The position numbers and the translations under genes were made by a program. Below the pieces are notes generated by a model, which did no database searches, was not told the origin of the DNA, and saw nothing but the letters and a program-made list of their open reading frames with translations. Source: Cellulomonas endophytica (GTDB taxonomy: Bacteria > Actinomycetota > Actinomycetes > Actinomycetales > Cellulomonadaceae). From it: 64,000 bases of DNA. Positions 10,601-18,192 of this stretch are shown in pieces. The stretch's first letter is position 1, and the number at the start of each line of letters is the position of its first letter. The stretch spans positions 62,001 to 126,000 of the forward strand of contig NZ_RWJX01000002.1 of the NCBI RefSeq assembly GCF_004123805.1, written 5' to 3'.

Positions 10601-11412
10601 TGCCGACGCCCGAGGAGTGGGAGAAGGCCAAGTCCAACGCCGCGCACCTGCTCGGGCTGACCGGGGAGCACCGCCTGTCATCGGCCGCCGTCAAGCGCCT
10701 GGCCGAGCAGGTCCGCAACGCCGTCGAGGCCCGACACGACCCTGCCTTGCGGCTCGTCGCCCAGCTGCGGGAGCACGCCGGGCTGCTGGGGCTCGAGGAG
10801 CAGCCGCCGAGCCCGCGCCTGGAGACCGCGCTGCTCGCGTCGCAGGTCGTCGCCGACCTGCGCGGCGCCCCCGGGGACACCGCCCTGCTGCGCGCCCTCG
10901 CGGGCTCGCCGCTGCCGGCCGAGCCGCAGGCCCTCGCGGCCGGGCTCGCGTCCGCCGGTGCCGTCGCCGACGCGATCGCCGGGGCGCGGTGGAGCGAGAT
11001 CCAGACCGTCGCCGGGACCGACCAGGGCGCGCCCCTGCTGCAGAGGCTCGGCGAGGCCGCACGCGCCGAGGAGCTGCACGCCAAGCTCGCGCCCGTGCTG
11101 TCCTCGGTGGGGAACGACGCGCACGCGCTCGTCCTGCGGTGGGCGCGGCAGCAGCCCACGCCTCCCGTGCCCGCGCCTGCTCCGGTGCCGGTGCCGGGGG
11201 CTGGTCCGACGGCACACCCCGTGCCGGTGCCCGAGCCCGCGACGCCGACGACACCGGCCGCGCCGACCGCACCGAGGCTGGACGTCGACGCCGTCGAGAT
11301 CGTCCTGCCCGACGCCGGCAGCGCCCACCTGGCCGACGTGACCGCGCAGCTCCAGGCGTTCGCGCGCAAGCACCCCGGGCGACGGATCCGCGTCACGTGG
11401 AGCGTGGCGTGA
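7675..11412 (+). CDS. pglY: PglY, large P-loop ATPase of type 2 BREX (BrxC/PglY family)
   Basis: ATPase of 1245 residues, the usual size for PglY/BrxC. Walker A is GSFGSGKSH with the lysine at residue 79, and Walker B is VLFLDEL with the Asp near 267. The middle is helical and Arg/Glu rich. About residues 1155-1200 form a Pro/Ala/Val-rich flexible linker, after which a short folded tail of roughly 45 residues remains. The ATG overlaps the pglX stop by one base (TGATG) and has a strong AAGGAGA site at 7664-7670, so translation is coupled. In the BREX family this subunit is thought to power the defence complex together with PglZ; that role is inferred here from homology and gene order. Confidence 0.92.
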   Translation: MSSAQLLRDVIDVPERINSSDFVIQLHSGVEHAQKTLDEYVVTESIADAFDQALGLIGSALRGRSATGAFIHGSFGSGKSHFMATMHLLLAGNPHARALTGLQHVVARHDATLGKKFLSVDYHLLEKQSVEHALFSGYLDTVTALHPDAAPPVLHRSDSLLVDAAKLRAQMGDESFFAGLGPWAGGVQASGGGFGSRVQRSPAQRFDEALVALPGDTNRDGLVKALMATYFTGYARSGDWLEISTGLGAMTEHARSLGYDGLVLFLDELVLWLSQRLSNAEFVNTEVSKISKLVETEQANLAVPLISFIARQRELKDFLGDRYTGAEKSSIADSFAFFEGRFNKIDLAAADLPVIVHKRLLEPKDDAAAAALSRALDAVKANRPAWNALLSGESRADEASFRLVYPFSPALIDALVALSTLLQRDRTALKILSELLSRGREELTVDDVVPIGDLFDLVLLESALSPQVARRFTNAKTFWEQKLRPLLLQQAGIRLDEVAAQPRQSAYRVRERLAKTLLVAEIAPDATSLKNLTASRISALNFGSVRAMIAGQEALQVLGWVKQWASHLPEITLGSGADPVIGLTLSEVDVESVVQRVESVDTPDERRALLKSMLSGAVGLPQPDGAALPKPHEHVWRGSRRQVDVLFGNIRDDRSLRDDQLRTENGRWRLVVDYPFDDDSSRRPADDFARLEGLRAAGLASDTIAWIPYFFTAERMDSVGRLVQLEHLLTGQRFEQNAEHLAQADRATARRQLEGQRETLRAQVNDALRQAYGLTKPEPSDVDQDSAGHTMFASLRPGLVIDKPSAATLAEGLAKVLDQALTHQYPDHPRFEPSGLEITAADVSKTLAAVHETLRTPTQRLDTVDKTRAALLRRVVPALRLGEARDNVLAVGAESFGWWREMSSWAQESADAQGAVQVGVLRTHLRDLGLARHVEDLLLLTWAALADRQFRRHGAVIPDPGIGQLGDDVVLLLPDLPTPEEWEKAKSNAAHLLGLTGEHRLSSAAVKRLAEQVRNAVEARHDPALRLVAQLREHAGLLGLEEQPPSPRLETALLASQVVADLRGAPGDTALLRALAGSPLPAEPQALAAGLASAGAVADAIAGARWSEIQTVAGTDQGAPLLQRLGEAARAEELHAKLAPVLSSVGNDAHALVLRWARQQPTPPVPAPAPVPVPGAGPTAHPVPVPEPATPTTPAAPTAPRLDVDAVEIVLPDAGSAHLADVTAQLQAFARKHPGRRIRVTWSVA

Positions 11413-14192
11413 CCACCACGGCCGACCCACGCGTGCCCGTCGTTGACCTCGGCTACCTCCGGCAGCGCGCAAGGCGCCTGGTCGACGCCGGGGTCGCGCG
11501 CGTCGAGGTGCTGCGCGCCCGGCCCGTCTGGGACGGCCCGCAGGATTGGGAGGAGCAGGGCCGGACCGTCCGCGTCCGCGCGTGCGTCTCCCCGCTGGCC
11601 GTGCTGGAAGCCTACGAGCGGCTCGGCGACGACGAGTACCTGCTGGTGCTGACCGACCGCAGCGACCAGGAGCTCGGCGACACCGTCCTGCTGCGCGCCG
11701 CCGGCCGGCGCACGCACGTCGTCGACCCGTGGTCGGCGGTGCCCGACCTCTTCGGCGCCCGGCAGGTGGACCGCGCCGTCTACCAGCTCGGTCCGTGGCT
11801 CGCCGAGGCCCTCTTCGCCTACGCGCCACCGTCGGGCTGGCCCCGGACCACCGGCCCCACGCTCACGCTGCCGCACGCGCTGACACACCTGCTTCAGGCG
11901 GTCCTTGCGCTGCGCCCCGGCAGCCCGCTCGACGAGGTCAGCCTCCTGGGGCTGCTGGACGTCCACGAGCACCGCACCGCCTGGCAGCAGGCACCGGCCG
12001 ACCTCAAGGCCAAGATCATCAGCGCGCTGCCGCAGGTCCCCGGCCTGGACCGCGCCGCGCCGCTGGCACTGCGGGCCGTCGCTCCGCCCACCGAGCGCCG
12101 GTTCGCGCTCGCGATCGGGCTGGCGCTCGACGCCCTGTGGCCCGATGACCCGCACGCCGGGTCGCAGGACCCCGAGCGCCCCGCCGCGCGCGTGCGCGCC
12201 CAGCACTTCCTGGGCGGGCGCGAGGCCGACGACGAGTCCGCCCGGGCGTACGCCGCCGTGGCACGCGTCGTCCACCGACGGCTGCCGGTCCACGGCCCGG
12301 AGTCCACGCGCGCGCTCGAGGTCGCCCAGCAGCTGCTCGAGGAGGAGTGCCTATGGCCCGCCGGCGCCGAGCGGTCCGACCTCCTGCGCGCCGGGCTGCG
12401 CCACCGCCTGCGGGCCCTGGGCGCCCAGGTCGACCTGGTGCTCGACGGCAGCGAGACCCGCGGCGGGGTGGAGGGCGCGCTGCAGCACCTCAAGGCCCAC
12501 CGCCTGGCCGCCGGCGACGCCGAGGTCGCGTGCGCCGAGATGGCCGTCCGGCTGCTGCGATGGCTCGAGACCGCCACCACGTCGCACGTCAAGACCCTGA
12601 GCACCGCGGTCCGGGAGCAGGTCGCCGACGGCGGCTGGGTGGACCGCGCCCTGACCGCGGTGTGGGTCGGGTCCACCGACCAGCAGGTCGGCGCCGTCTA
12701 CCAGCGCCTCATGGCCGAGGTCCGCGAGGGCCGGCGGGCCCGCGACCGCGCAGCGGCCGCCGTGCTGGCGAAGGCGACCGCCACCTCCCAGCCCCTGCAC
12801 GGCGCCTGGTACGTCGAGGACCTGCGGTCCGACGTCGTCGAGCGGCTCCACGCGGCCGGCGCCCGCCCGCTGCTCCTGGTGCTCGACGGCATGAGCGCCG
12901 CGGTCGCGAGCGAGGTCGCCGAGTCGGTCGCCGGGCTCGGGCTCGGCTGGACCGAGCTGTTCGCGCCGGCGCCGGGGGGACTCCCCGTGCAGCGCGGCGC
13001 GGCCGTCGCCGCCCTGCCGACCATGACGACGTTCAGCCGCACGTCACTGCTCTGCGGCCGCCCGGTGGCCGGCGTGCAGACGGACGAGGCCAGCGCGTGG
13101 CGTCGCGACCTGGGGGGCGCGATCTTCCACAAGGGCGACCTCGTCCGCGAGGGCGGCGACCAGCTCCCGGCAGCGTTCCGCGAGGCCCTCGAGCGCGACG
13201 CCCCCGTCGCCGTCGTGCTCAACGCCGTGGACGACGCCCTGTCCAAGGCGGACCCGGCTACCACCTCGTGGACCGTCGACGCGGTGCAGCACCTGCGCGC
13301 GATCGTCGAGGCCGCCGCCGACGCGCGCCGCACGCTGGTGCTCACCTCCGACCACGGCCACGTGCTCGAGCGGAACTCCGAGGGTCGCTCGGTCGCTGGC
13401 GCGGACGCACGCTGGCGTCCCGCGGACGCCGCCCCGCTCGTCGAGGGCGAGGTCCTGGTCGAGGGGCCGCGCGTGCTCACCGACGGCCGCGCGGTGCTCA
13501 GCTGGGACGAGCGGCTGCGCTACGGCAAGCGGACGTCGGGCTACCACGGCGGCGCGAGCCTCGCCGAGCTCACCATCCCGGTGCTGGTGATGGCCCGCGG
13601 CGCCTCGCCGGAGGTCGCCGGCTGGCGGCCCGGCCCGCCGCAGACGCCGACGTGGTGGCTCGACCCGCTGCCGTCGCGCGAGGTCCCGAGCCTCGAGCCC
13701 GTCCGCGAGCAATGGCAGATCGGTGGCGCCGTCGTCGACCTGGCGCGCGCGGAGAGGCCGCGGCGCCGGGGGAAGGCGCCTGACGTGTCCGCCGACCAGG
13801 GCGACCTCGGGTTCGAGATCACCGTGCCGGTACCCGTTCCTGCGGCGGCCTCCACCACGACCGAGGCCGCCGCGCCACGCACGATCGTCGACGCCGCGCT
13901 GGCGTCACCGGTGATGGCGGCGCAGCGCCAGCGGGCCGGGCGCCGGGCGCTCGGCGAGGCCGAGCTGCGCGACCTGCTCGACGCCCTGCTGACCCGCGGC
14001 GGACGGGCCCACCGTGACACGCTCGCTGCCGTGCTCGGGCTCACAACCGGCGAGCTGCCCGGCCGGCTGGTCGCGGCACGCCGCCTGCTCAACGTGGACG
14101 GCTACGAGGTGCTCGGCGAGGACCTCGACGGCGTCACCGTGGTGCTCGACGCCACGGCACTACGCGAGCAGCTGGAGATCGGAGGGGCATGA
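11409..14192 (+). CDS. pglZ: PglZ, alkaline-phosphatase-superfamily protein of type 2 BREX
   Basis: BREX hallmark protein of 927 residues. The GTG start shares four bases with the pglY stop (GTGA at 11409-11412). An alkaline-phosphatase-type metal-binding core is visible: LLLVLDGMSAA with the Asp at residue 493, and TSDHGH with D648, H649 and H651. A Pro/Ala-rich spacer lies near residue 810, followed by a basic C-terminal helical domain. The reading frame is open far upstream (from 8829), but that part is a shadow of pglY. PglZ is the universal marker of BREX, so this gene with pglW and pglX fixes the subtype. Its biochemical activity remains poorly defined in the family. Confidence 0.93.
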   Translation: MTTTADPRVPVVDLGYLRQRARRLVDAGVARVEVLRARPVWDGPQDWEEQGRTVRVRACVSPLAVLEAYERLGDDEYLLVLTDRSDQELGDTVLLRAAGRRTHVVDPWSAVPDLFGARQVDRAVYQLGPWLAEALFAYAPPSGWPRTTGPTLTLPHALTHLLQAVLALRPGSPLDEVSLLGLLDVHEHRTAWQQAPADLKAKIISALPQVPGLDRAAPLALRAVAPPTERRFALAIGLALDALWPDDPHAGSQDPERPAARVRAQHFLGGREADDESARAYAAVARVVHRRLPVHGPESTRALEVAQQLLEEECLWPAGAERSDLLRAGLRHRLRALGAQVDLVLDGSETRGGVEGALQHLKAHRLAAGDAEVACAEMAVRLLRWLETATTSHVKTLSTAVREQVADGGWVDRALTAVWVGSTDQQVGAVYQRLMAEVREGRRARDRAAAAVLAKATATSQPLHGAWYVEDLRSDVVERLHAAGARPLLLVLDGMSAAVASEVAESVAGLGLGWTELFAPAPGGLPVQRGAAVAALPTMTTFSRTSLLCGRPVAGVQTDEASAWRRDLGGAIFHKGDLVREGGDQLPAAFREALERDAPVAVVLNAVDDALSKADPATTSWTVDAVQHLRAIVEAAADARRTLVLTSDHGHVLERNSEGRSVAGADARWRPADAAPLVEGEVLVEGPRVLTDGRAVLSWDERLRYGKRTSGYHGGASLAELTIPVLVMARGASPEVAGWRPGPPQTPTWWLDPLPSREVPSLEPVREQWQIGGAVVDLARAERPRRRGKAPDVSADQGDLGFEITVPVPVPAAASTTTEAAAPRTIVDAALASPVMAAQRQRAGRRALGEAELRDLLDALLTRGGRAHRDTLAAVLGLTTGELPGRLVAARRLLNVDGYEVLGEDLDGVTVVLDATALREQLEIGGA

Positions 14193-15529
14193 GCACCATC
14201 AGCAACCGCCGCCGCCAGGATGTCGTGAACGCCCTGCGTCGCGGGACCGTGCCGCAGCAGGGCCTCGACGTGCTGGCCGTGGGGCTCGACCGCTTCCAGG
14301 AGGCGATCGACCTCGAGCTCGACACCGCCGCCAAGGGCGGCGCCGTCTTCAAGGCCGTCCGCGGCGAGTACGGCGCGGGCAAGACCTTCTTCACCCGCTG
14401 GGTCGTCGAACGTGCGAAGCGCCTCGGCTTCGCGGCGTCCGAGATCCAGGTCAGCGAGACCGAGACGCCGCTGCACAAGCTCGAGACCGTCTACCGGCGG
14501 CTCAGCGAGAACCTCAGCACCGGCGAGGTCGCGCAGGGCGCCATGCGCGACGTCGTCGACGGGTGGTTCCACGTCCTCACGGAGGACGCCGTCGCCGCCG
14601 GCACCACGCGCGACGACGCCGTCGGGCTCGAGGCGGCGACGGACCACCTCGTCGAGGCGCGGCTGCGCAAGGTCGCCGAGACCGCACCGACCTTCGCCAT
14701 CGCGATGCGCGGCTACCGGCAAGCCCAGGCGGCTGGCGACGTGCCCCAGGCCGAGGGCCTGCTCGCCTGGCTCGGGGGGCAGCCCAACGTGGCCGCGTCG
14801 GTGCGTCGGCGAGCCGGGCTGCGCTCCGAGCTCGACCACTTCGGCGCCCTCGGCTTCCTGCAGGGCCTGCTGACAGTGCTGCGGGACTCGGACTACAAGG
14901 GCTTGGTGCTGGTGCTCGACGAGGTCGAGACGCTGCAGCGCGTTCGCTCCGACGTGCGCGAGAAGTCGCTGAACGCGCTGCGCCAGCTCATCGACGAGGT
15001 CGACTCCGGGCGCTTCCCCGGCCTGTACCTGGTGGTGACCGGGACGCCGGCGTTCTTCGACGGGCAGCAGGGCGTCCAGCGGCTCCCGCCCCTGGCTCAA
15101 CGACTGGCCACCGACTTCACCACCGACGTCAGGTGGGACAACCCTCGGGCCGTGCAGATCCGGCTCCCCGGTTTCACCCAGGAGTCGCTGCGCGAGCTCG
15201 GCCTGCGGGTGCGCGACATCTACGCCGCCGGCTCCACAGCCCCCGAGCGGATCACGGCCGTGGTCGACGACGCCTACGTCGAGGAGCTGGCCGCTGCCGT
15301 CGCCGGCGAGCTCGGCGGCCGCGCCGGCGTCGCCCCGCGGGTCTACCTCAAGAAGCTCGTCGGCGACGTCCTGGACCGGGTCGACCAGTTCCCCGACTTC
15401 GACCCGCACCGGCACTACGCGCTGACCATCCGGGACGACGAGCTCACGGCGACCGAGGCGGAGGCGGCTCGGCGGGGCGAGCACCCACGTCGGGCTACGA
15501 GCGTGGACGACATCGAGCTCGACGTCTGA
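14189..15529 (+). CDS. brxD: BrxD, BREX ATP-binding protein
   Basis: ATPase of 446 residues of the BREX ATP-binding family (DUF2791). Walker A is GEYGAGKT with Lys 65, Walker B is VLVLDEVE with Asp 244, and a sensor-like VVTGTPAFF follows the second strand pair. The ATG overlaps the pglZ stop (ATGA at 14189-14192), and a GGAGGGG site at 14181-14187 precedes it. This is the last gene of the overlapping pglW-X-Y-Z-brxD run. In type 2 BREX it normally sits beside brxHI, but here two other genes separate them. It probably acts as an AAA-type loader for the helicase; that is inferred from the family pairing. Confidence 0.9.
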   Translation: MSTISNRRRQDVVNALRRGTVPQQGLDVLAVGLDRFQEAIDLELDTAAKGGAVFKAVRGEYGAGKTFFTRWVVERAKRLGFAASEIQVSETETPLHKLETVYRRLSENLSTGEVAQGAMRDVVDGWFHVLTEDAVAAGTTRDDAVGLEAATDHLVEARLRKVAETAPTFAIAMRGYRQAQAAGDVPQAEGLLAWLGGQPNVAASVRRRAGLRSELDHFGALGFLQGLLTVLRDSDYKGLVLVLDEVETLQRVRSDVREKSLNALRQLIDEVDSGRFPGLYLVVTGTPAFFDGQQGVQRLPPLAQRLATDFTTDVRWDNPRAVQIRLPGFTQESLRELGLRVRDIYAAGSTAPERITAVVDDAYVEELAAAVAGELGGRAGVAPRVYLKKLVGDVLDRVDQFPDFDPHRHYALTIRDDELTATEAEAARRGEHPRRATSVDDIELDV

Positions 15530-15569
15530 CCGGCCGGACAAGATCGCCCGAGTCGGCGGCGAGAGGTAC

Positions 15570-15575
15570 TAGCGT
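15570..15575 (+). promoter_or_regulatory. Likely -10 box for the HNH gene
   Basis: TAGCGT lies seven bases before an in-frame GTG (15583), the layout of an actinobacterial leaderless promoter. No convincing -35 was seen. It suggests that the HNH gene has its own transcript rather than depending only on read-through from brxD, which ends 40 bases earlier. Confidence 0.45.
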
Positions 15576-15636
15576 CTTCCAGGTGCAGCAACGTGCCCGT
15601 CGCGGCGAGGGGGATCGTGAGCGGGAGCGCCCGCTC

Positions 15637-16392
15637 ATGGCAGCCATATCAGACTCCTTAGACCTCGAGCACTTCGACTGCGCCGCTGGGTCGACGGTCG
15701 AGCGTCCCTTCCTCGAGGCAATCGCAACGGCACTCGGGCTCGACGGCAGCAGGCAGTCGTACAGCTCGAAGGAACTGCTGCTGGCGGCGCTGCTCCGGCG
15801 TGTGGGCACCGAGGATCCCGAGCCCTTCCTCTCCTCGGGCGGGACGGTGACCGACAAGGCACTGGCGCAGATCCTCGAGGGCATCGTGCGCAGCGGCCTC
15901 GCGACGACTGACCTCGTCCGCGGCGCAGCGGCGGCGCGGATCGCACTCGCCCGCTTCGACAACGGATCTGGCGAGGAGGTCTTCGACGCGCTCGAGCTGT
16001 CCGACGAGCGCCGACGGGCACTCCGGCTCGTCACGGTCCGCGACGGCGCATCCCGTTTCCGCTCGGCGATGATGAACGCCTACGGCGGGCGTTGTGCCGT
16101 GAGCGGATGCGACGTCCCCGAGGCACTCGAGGCCGCCCACATCCGCCCGTACTCCGGCCCCAGGAGCAACGCCGTGCCCAACGGGATCCTGCTGCGCGCC
16201 GACCTGCACAGGCTCTGGGACACCGGGCTCCTGGCGGTCGCGGAGTCGGGCTACCAGGTGCTCCTCGCCGAGCATCTGGTAAGCACCGACTACTCGCTGT
16301 TCGGGGGCCAGCGCATCACGCTGCCGGCGAAGCCGGAGCAGGTCCCGTCGTCTGCTGCGCTCGAGCAGCAGAGGCTGTGGGCCGGGCTGTAG
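15637..16392 (+). CDS. HNH endonuclease with an unrecognised N-terminal domain
   Basis: Predicted HNH nuclease of 251 residues from the ATG, which has GGGAG nine to ten bases upstream; an in-frame GTG at 15583 would add 18 basic residues and is supported by a leaderless -10. The C-terminal third is a clear HNH fold: CAVSGC, then AAHIRPY with H168, N182 in NGILLR, and H191 in DLHRLWD, the McrA/restriction-type pattern. Only two Cys (CAVSGC) are seen, so a full structural zinc site is uncertain. The first 150 residues match nothing I recognise. It lies between brxD and the convergent m5C methyltransferase and overlaps the latter by 77 bases. It may be the restriction partner of that methylase or a BREX accessory nuclease; this is inference. 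Confidence 0.85.
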   Translation: MAAISDSLDLEHFDCAAGSTVERPFLEAIATALGLDGSRQSYSSKELLLAALLRRVGTEDPEPFLSSGGTVTDKALAQILEGIVRSGLATTDLVRGAAAARIALARFDNGSGEEVFDALELSDERRRALRLVTVRDGASRFRSAMMNAYGGRCAVSGCDVPEALEAAHIRPYSGPRSNAVPNGILLRADLHRLWDTGLLAVAESGYQVLLAEHLVSTDYSLFGGQRITLPAKPEQVPSSAALEQQRLWAGL

Positions 16393-17974
16393 CCGTAGCC
16401 GACCTGTCGATCAGGTAGCTGCCCGCTGCCGCGGGCAGATGGAGCCGCGGCGCTTCGTTCCCGCCGCCACGCGGGGGCCTCCAACCCTGGCCGTCAGCGA
16501 GACGCACGGCATCGACAAGCCCAGGCAGCGTGCGTCGGACCTCCTCCGCGTGGTCGTCGACGAATCGGCACATCGAGTAGTGCACTGCACCCGCAGACAC
16601 CCCGTTGCCCATCTGCTTGTAGGCGGCTGCGTCCGTCTTACCAGCAAAGGTGAAGCTGTCGTCGAAACCTTGGAGCCGGGCGACCTCGCGTGGGGTCAGA
16701 CGGCGACGCCGCCGGCCGACGATGGAGGTCTGCGTGATCGCGACGAGGGCCGGGACGTAGGTGGGAAGCTTGGCTCTGATGCCCGACGGCCGCAGCTGCA
16801 ACAGGCAGTCCCAAAGGCTCTCTGCGTCCTGTGCCTGCCACTCCAGCTTGCGTCGCGACTCCGGGAATTCGTCGAACCGTGCCATGACGGGAAGTTCTTT
16901 CCACTGCTCGACCAGGCTCTCGTTGTCCTTGTAGAACAGCATGTTCTTCCGGACAAAGTTCTGCTTCCACGGGGGCATAGCCACTAACACCGCCAGGCGA
17001 TCGGGCGGCAGGTCGTCCTTGCGCACGAAGTACTCCGTCCAGATCGGGTGACCTGGCAGCGCGACACCCGCCCCTCGCATGATCTGCACGAAGGCGTCCC
17101 ACGCATCGATCCATTCGGTCTCTGGACCGGTGACCGCATATCGCTGGAGGTCGGAGACTTCTTCGTCCTGCTGCAGGATCGGCCGGCCACCGAGCCACGG
17201 GATCGGGGTCGTCGCAAGGTCCCAGACAGGCGCGTCCTTGGCCATCTCGGCACGACGCAACGTGGGTCGGATGTCCTTGGCGAGCGCCCTGCGGTCGACG
17301 CCCTTGTAGATGGCCATGATGAAGACACGATCACGCACTTGAGGCGTTCCGCCGTGGTGCGCTGGGATCAGGTGCGGGCTCACGACCATGGGCTCACGAG
17401 ACACCTCGTAGCCCAGCTCCTCGAGTGCGTCGATGATCGTCTGCCACGTCGTCAAGAGGTGCCGCGGCCCGGCGAGGTTGCGGACATTCTCCAGGAAGAC
17501 GATCTTCGGTCGCCGCTCCTGCAGGATGCGGATGATGTTGAAGAACAGCGTGCCGCGCGTCTTGTCGAGCACACCCTGCTGAGACCCCGACTTGGAGAAG
17601 GCCTGGCACGGGAATCCCGCCGCGAGCACGTCGTGCGGCGGGACCCTCATCGTTCCGTCGCCGGCGTAGGTCGGATCCTCACGCTGAGGAGCGTCGTCGT
17701 TGATGTCGCCTCGTATGGCCGGGTTCGTCTCGCCGACCATAGGCTGCGCCGACGCGTCGTACGGGTTGACGTGCTCGCCCCAGTTGGCCCGGTAGACGTC
17801 GCGCGCGTCCTGGTCGATCTCGGAGACGTAGACGCACTGCCCACCAAGGGCACTGAGCGCCGCGTGAAATCCACCGATGCCGGCGAAGAGGTCGACGAAT
17901 GTGAAAGCCGGCTGGGGAGCAGCCTCCGTCGCATCGACGCCGACGATCGTGCCGTCGGCCTCCCACCCGTCCAT
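16316..17974 (-). CDS. C5-cytosine DNA methyltransferase (Dcm family)
   Basis: m5C methyltransferase of 552 residues. All core motifs are visible: I, DLFAGIGG (28-35); IV, FPCQAF with catalytic Cys 123; VI, ENVRN (162-166); VIII, QVRDR (212-216); IX, RLTPREVARLQGF; and X, QMGNGVS. The target-recognition stretch lies between VIII and IX. The ATG at 17974 is chosen because GGGAGG sits six bases ahead; the frame stays open to 18109 but those extra residues lack a family match. The last 25 codons run into the 3' end of the HNH gene on the other strand. It faces away from brxHI, and a Vsr gene follows brxHI, so it probably protects DNA as part of an inserted restriction-modification set. Confidence 0.95.
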   Translation of the reverse strand: MDGWEADGTIVGVDATEAAPQPAFTFVDLFAGIGGFHAALSALGGQCVYVSEIDQDARDVYRANWGEHVNPYDASAQPMVGETNPAIRGDINDDAPQREDPTYAGDGTMRVPPHDVLAAGFPCQAFSKSGSQQGVLDKTRGTLFFNIIRILQERRPKIVFLENVRNLAGPRHLLTTWQTIIDALEELGYEVSREPMVVSPHLIPAHHGGTPQVRDRVFIMAIYKGVDRRALAKDIRPTLRRAEMAKDAPVWDLATTPIPWLGGRPILQQDEEVSDLQRYAVTGPETEWIDAWDAFVQIMRGAGVALPGHPIWTEYFVRKDDLPPDRLAVLVAMPPWKQNFVRKNMLFYKDNESLVEQWKELPVMARFDEFPESRRKLEWQAQDAESLWDCLLQLRPSGIRAKLPTYVPALVAITQTSIVGRRRRRLTPREVARLQGFDDSFTFAGKTDAAAYKQMGNGVSAGAVHYSMCRFVDDHAEEVRRTLPGLVDAVRLADGQGWRPPRGGGNEAPRLHLPAAAGSYLIDRSATATARPTASAARAQQTTGPAPASPAA

Positions 17975-18082
17975 CCAACGCCTCCCACCGTCGAGCCAGG
18001 TCGCGCTCGCGGACCCACGCGTCTCACCTCGAGCCGTGCAGCTTACCCGTGCGGGCGCGGCGGGTCGAGCAGCCAGGTGCGC

Positions 18083-18101
18083 CTTGCCGACGGTGGGCAA
18101 G
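18083..18101. promoter_or_regulatory. Inverted repeat in the methyltransferase/brxHI divergent spacer
   Basis: CTTGCC (18083-18088) and GGCAAG (18096-18101) form a perfect six-base dyad with a seven-base centre. The palindrome ACACGTGT follows at 18106-18113. They lie in the 218-base region between two divergent start codons, where operators or promoters are expected. No regulator gene is adjacent, so the binding partner is unknown. Confidence 0.4.
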
Positions 18102-18169
18102 TAGAACACGTGTACAGGTGGTCCGGGCGGACGCTATGCGCGCGTCGGGCCGACCTGAGCGGCTGCCAC

Positions 18170-18188
18170 CGATCGTGGTGCACGATCG
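18170..18188. promoter_or_regulatory. Perfect inverted repeat just before brxHI
   Basis: CGATCGTG (18170-18177), a GTG spacer, then CACGATCG (18181-18188): eight-base arms, no mismatch. It ends four bases before the GTG at 18193. It may be an operator or a hairpin that hides the ribosome site. Its position argues for the 18193 start, because the longer starts would place it inside the gene. Confidence 0.45.
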
Positions 18189-18192
18189 TCCC

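Noticed and set aside
8829..11408. Upstream part of the open frame that leads into pglZ
   Set aside because: It lies inside pglY in another frame and is Arg/Pro-rich; the GTG at 11409 is the real start.
14102..15541. Minus-strand open frame of 479 codons opposite brxD
   Set aside because: No domain or ribosome site, and brxD has clear motifs on the other strand.
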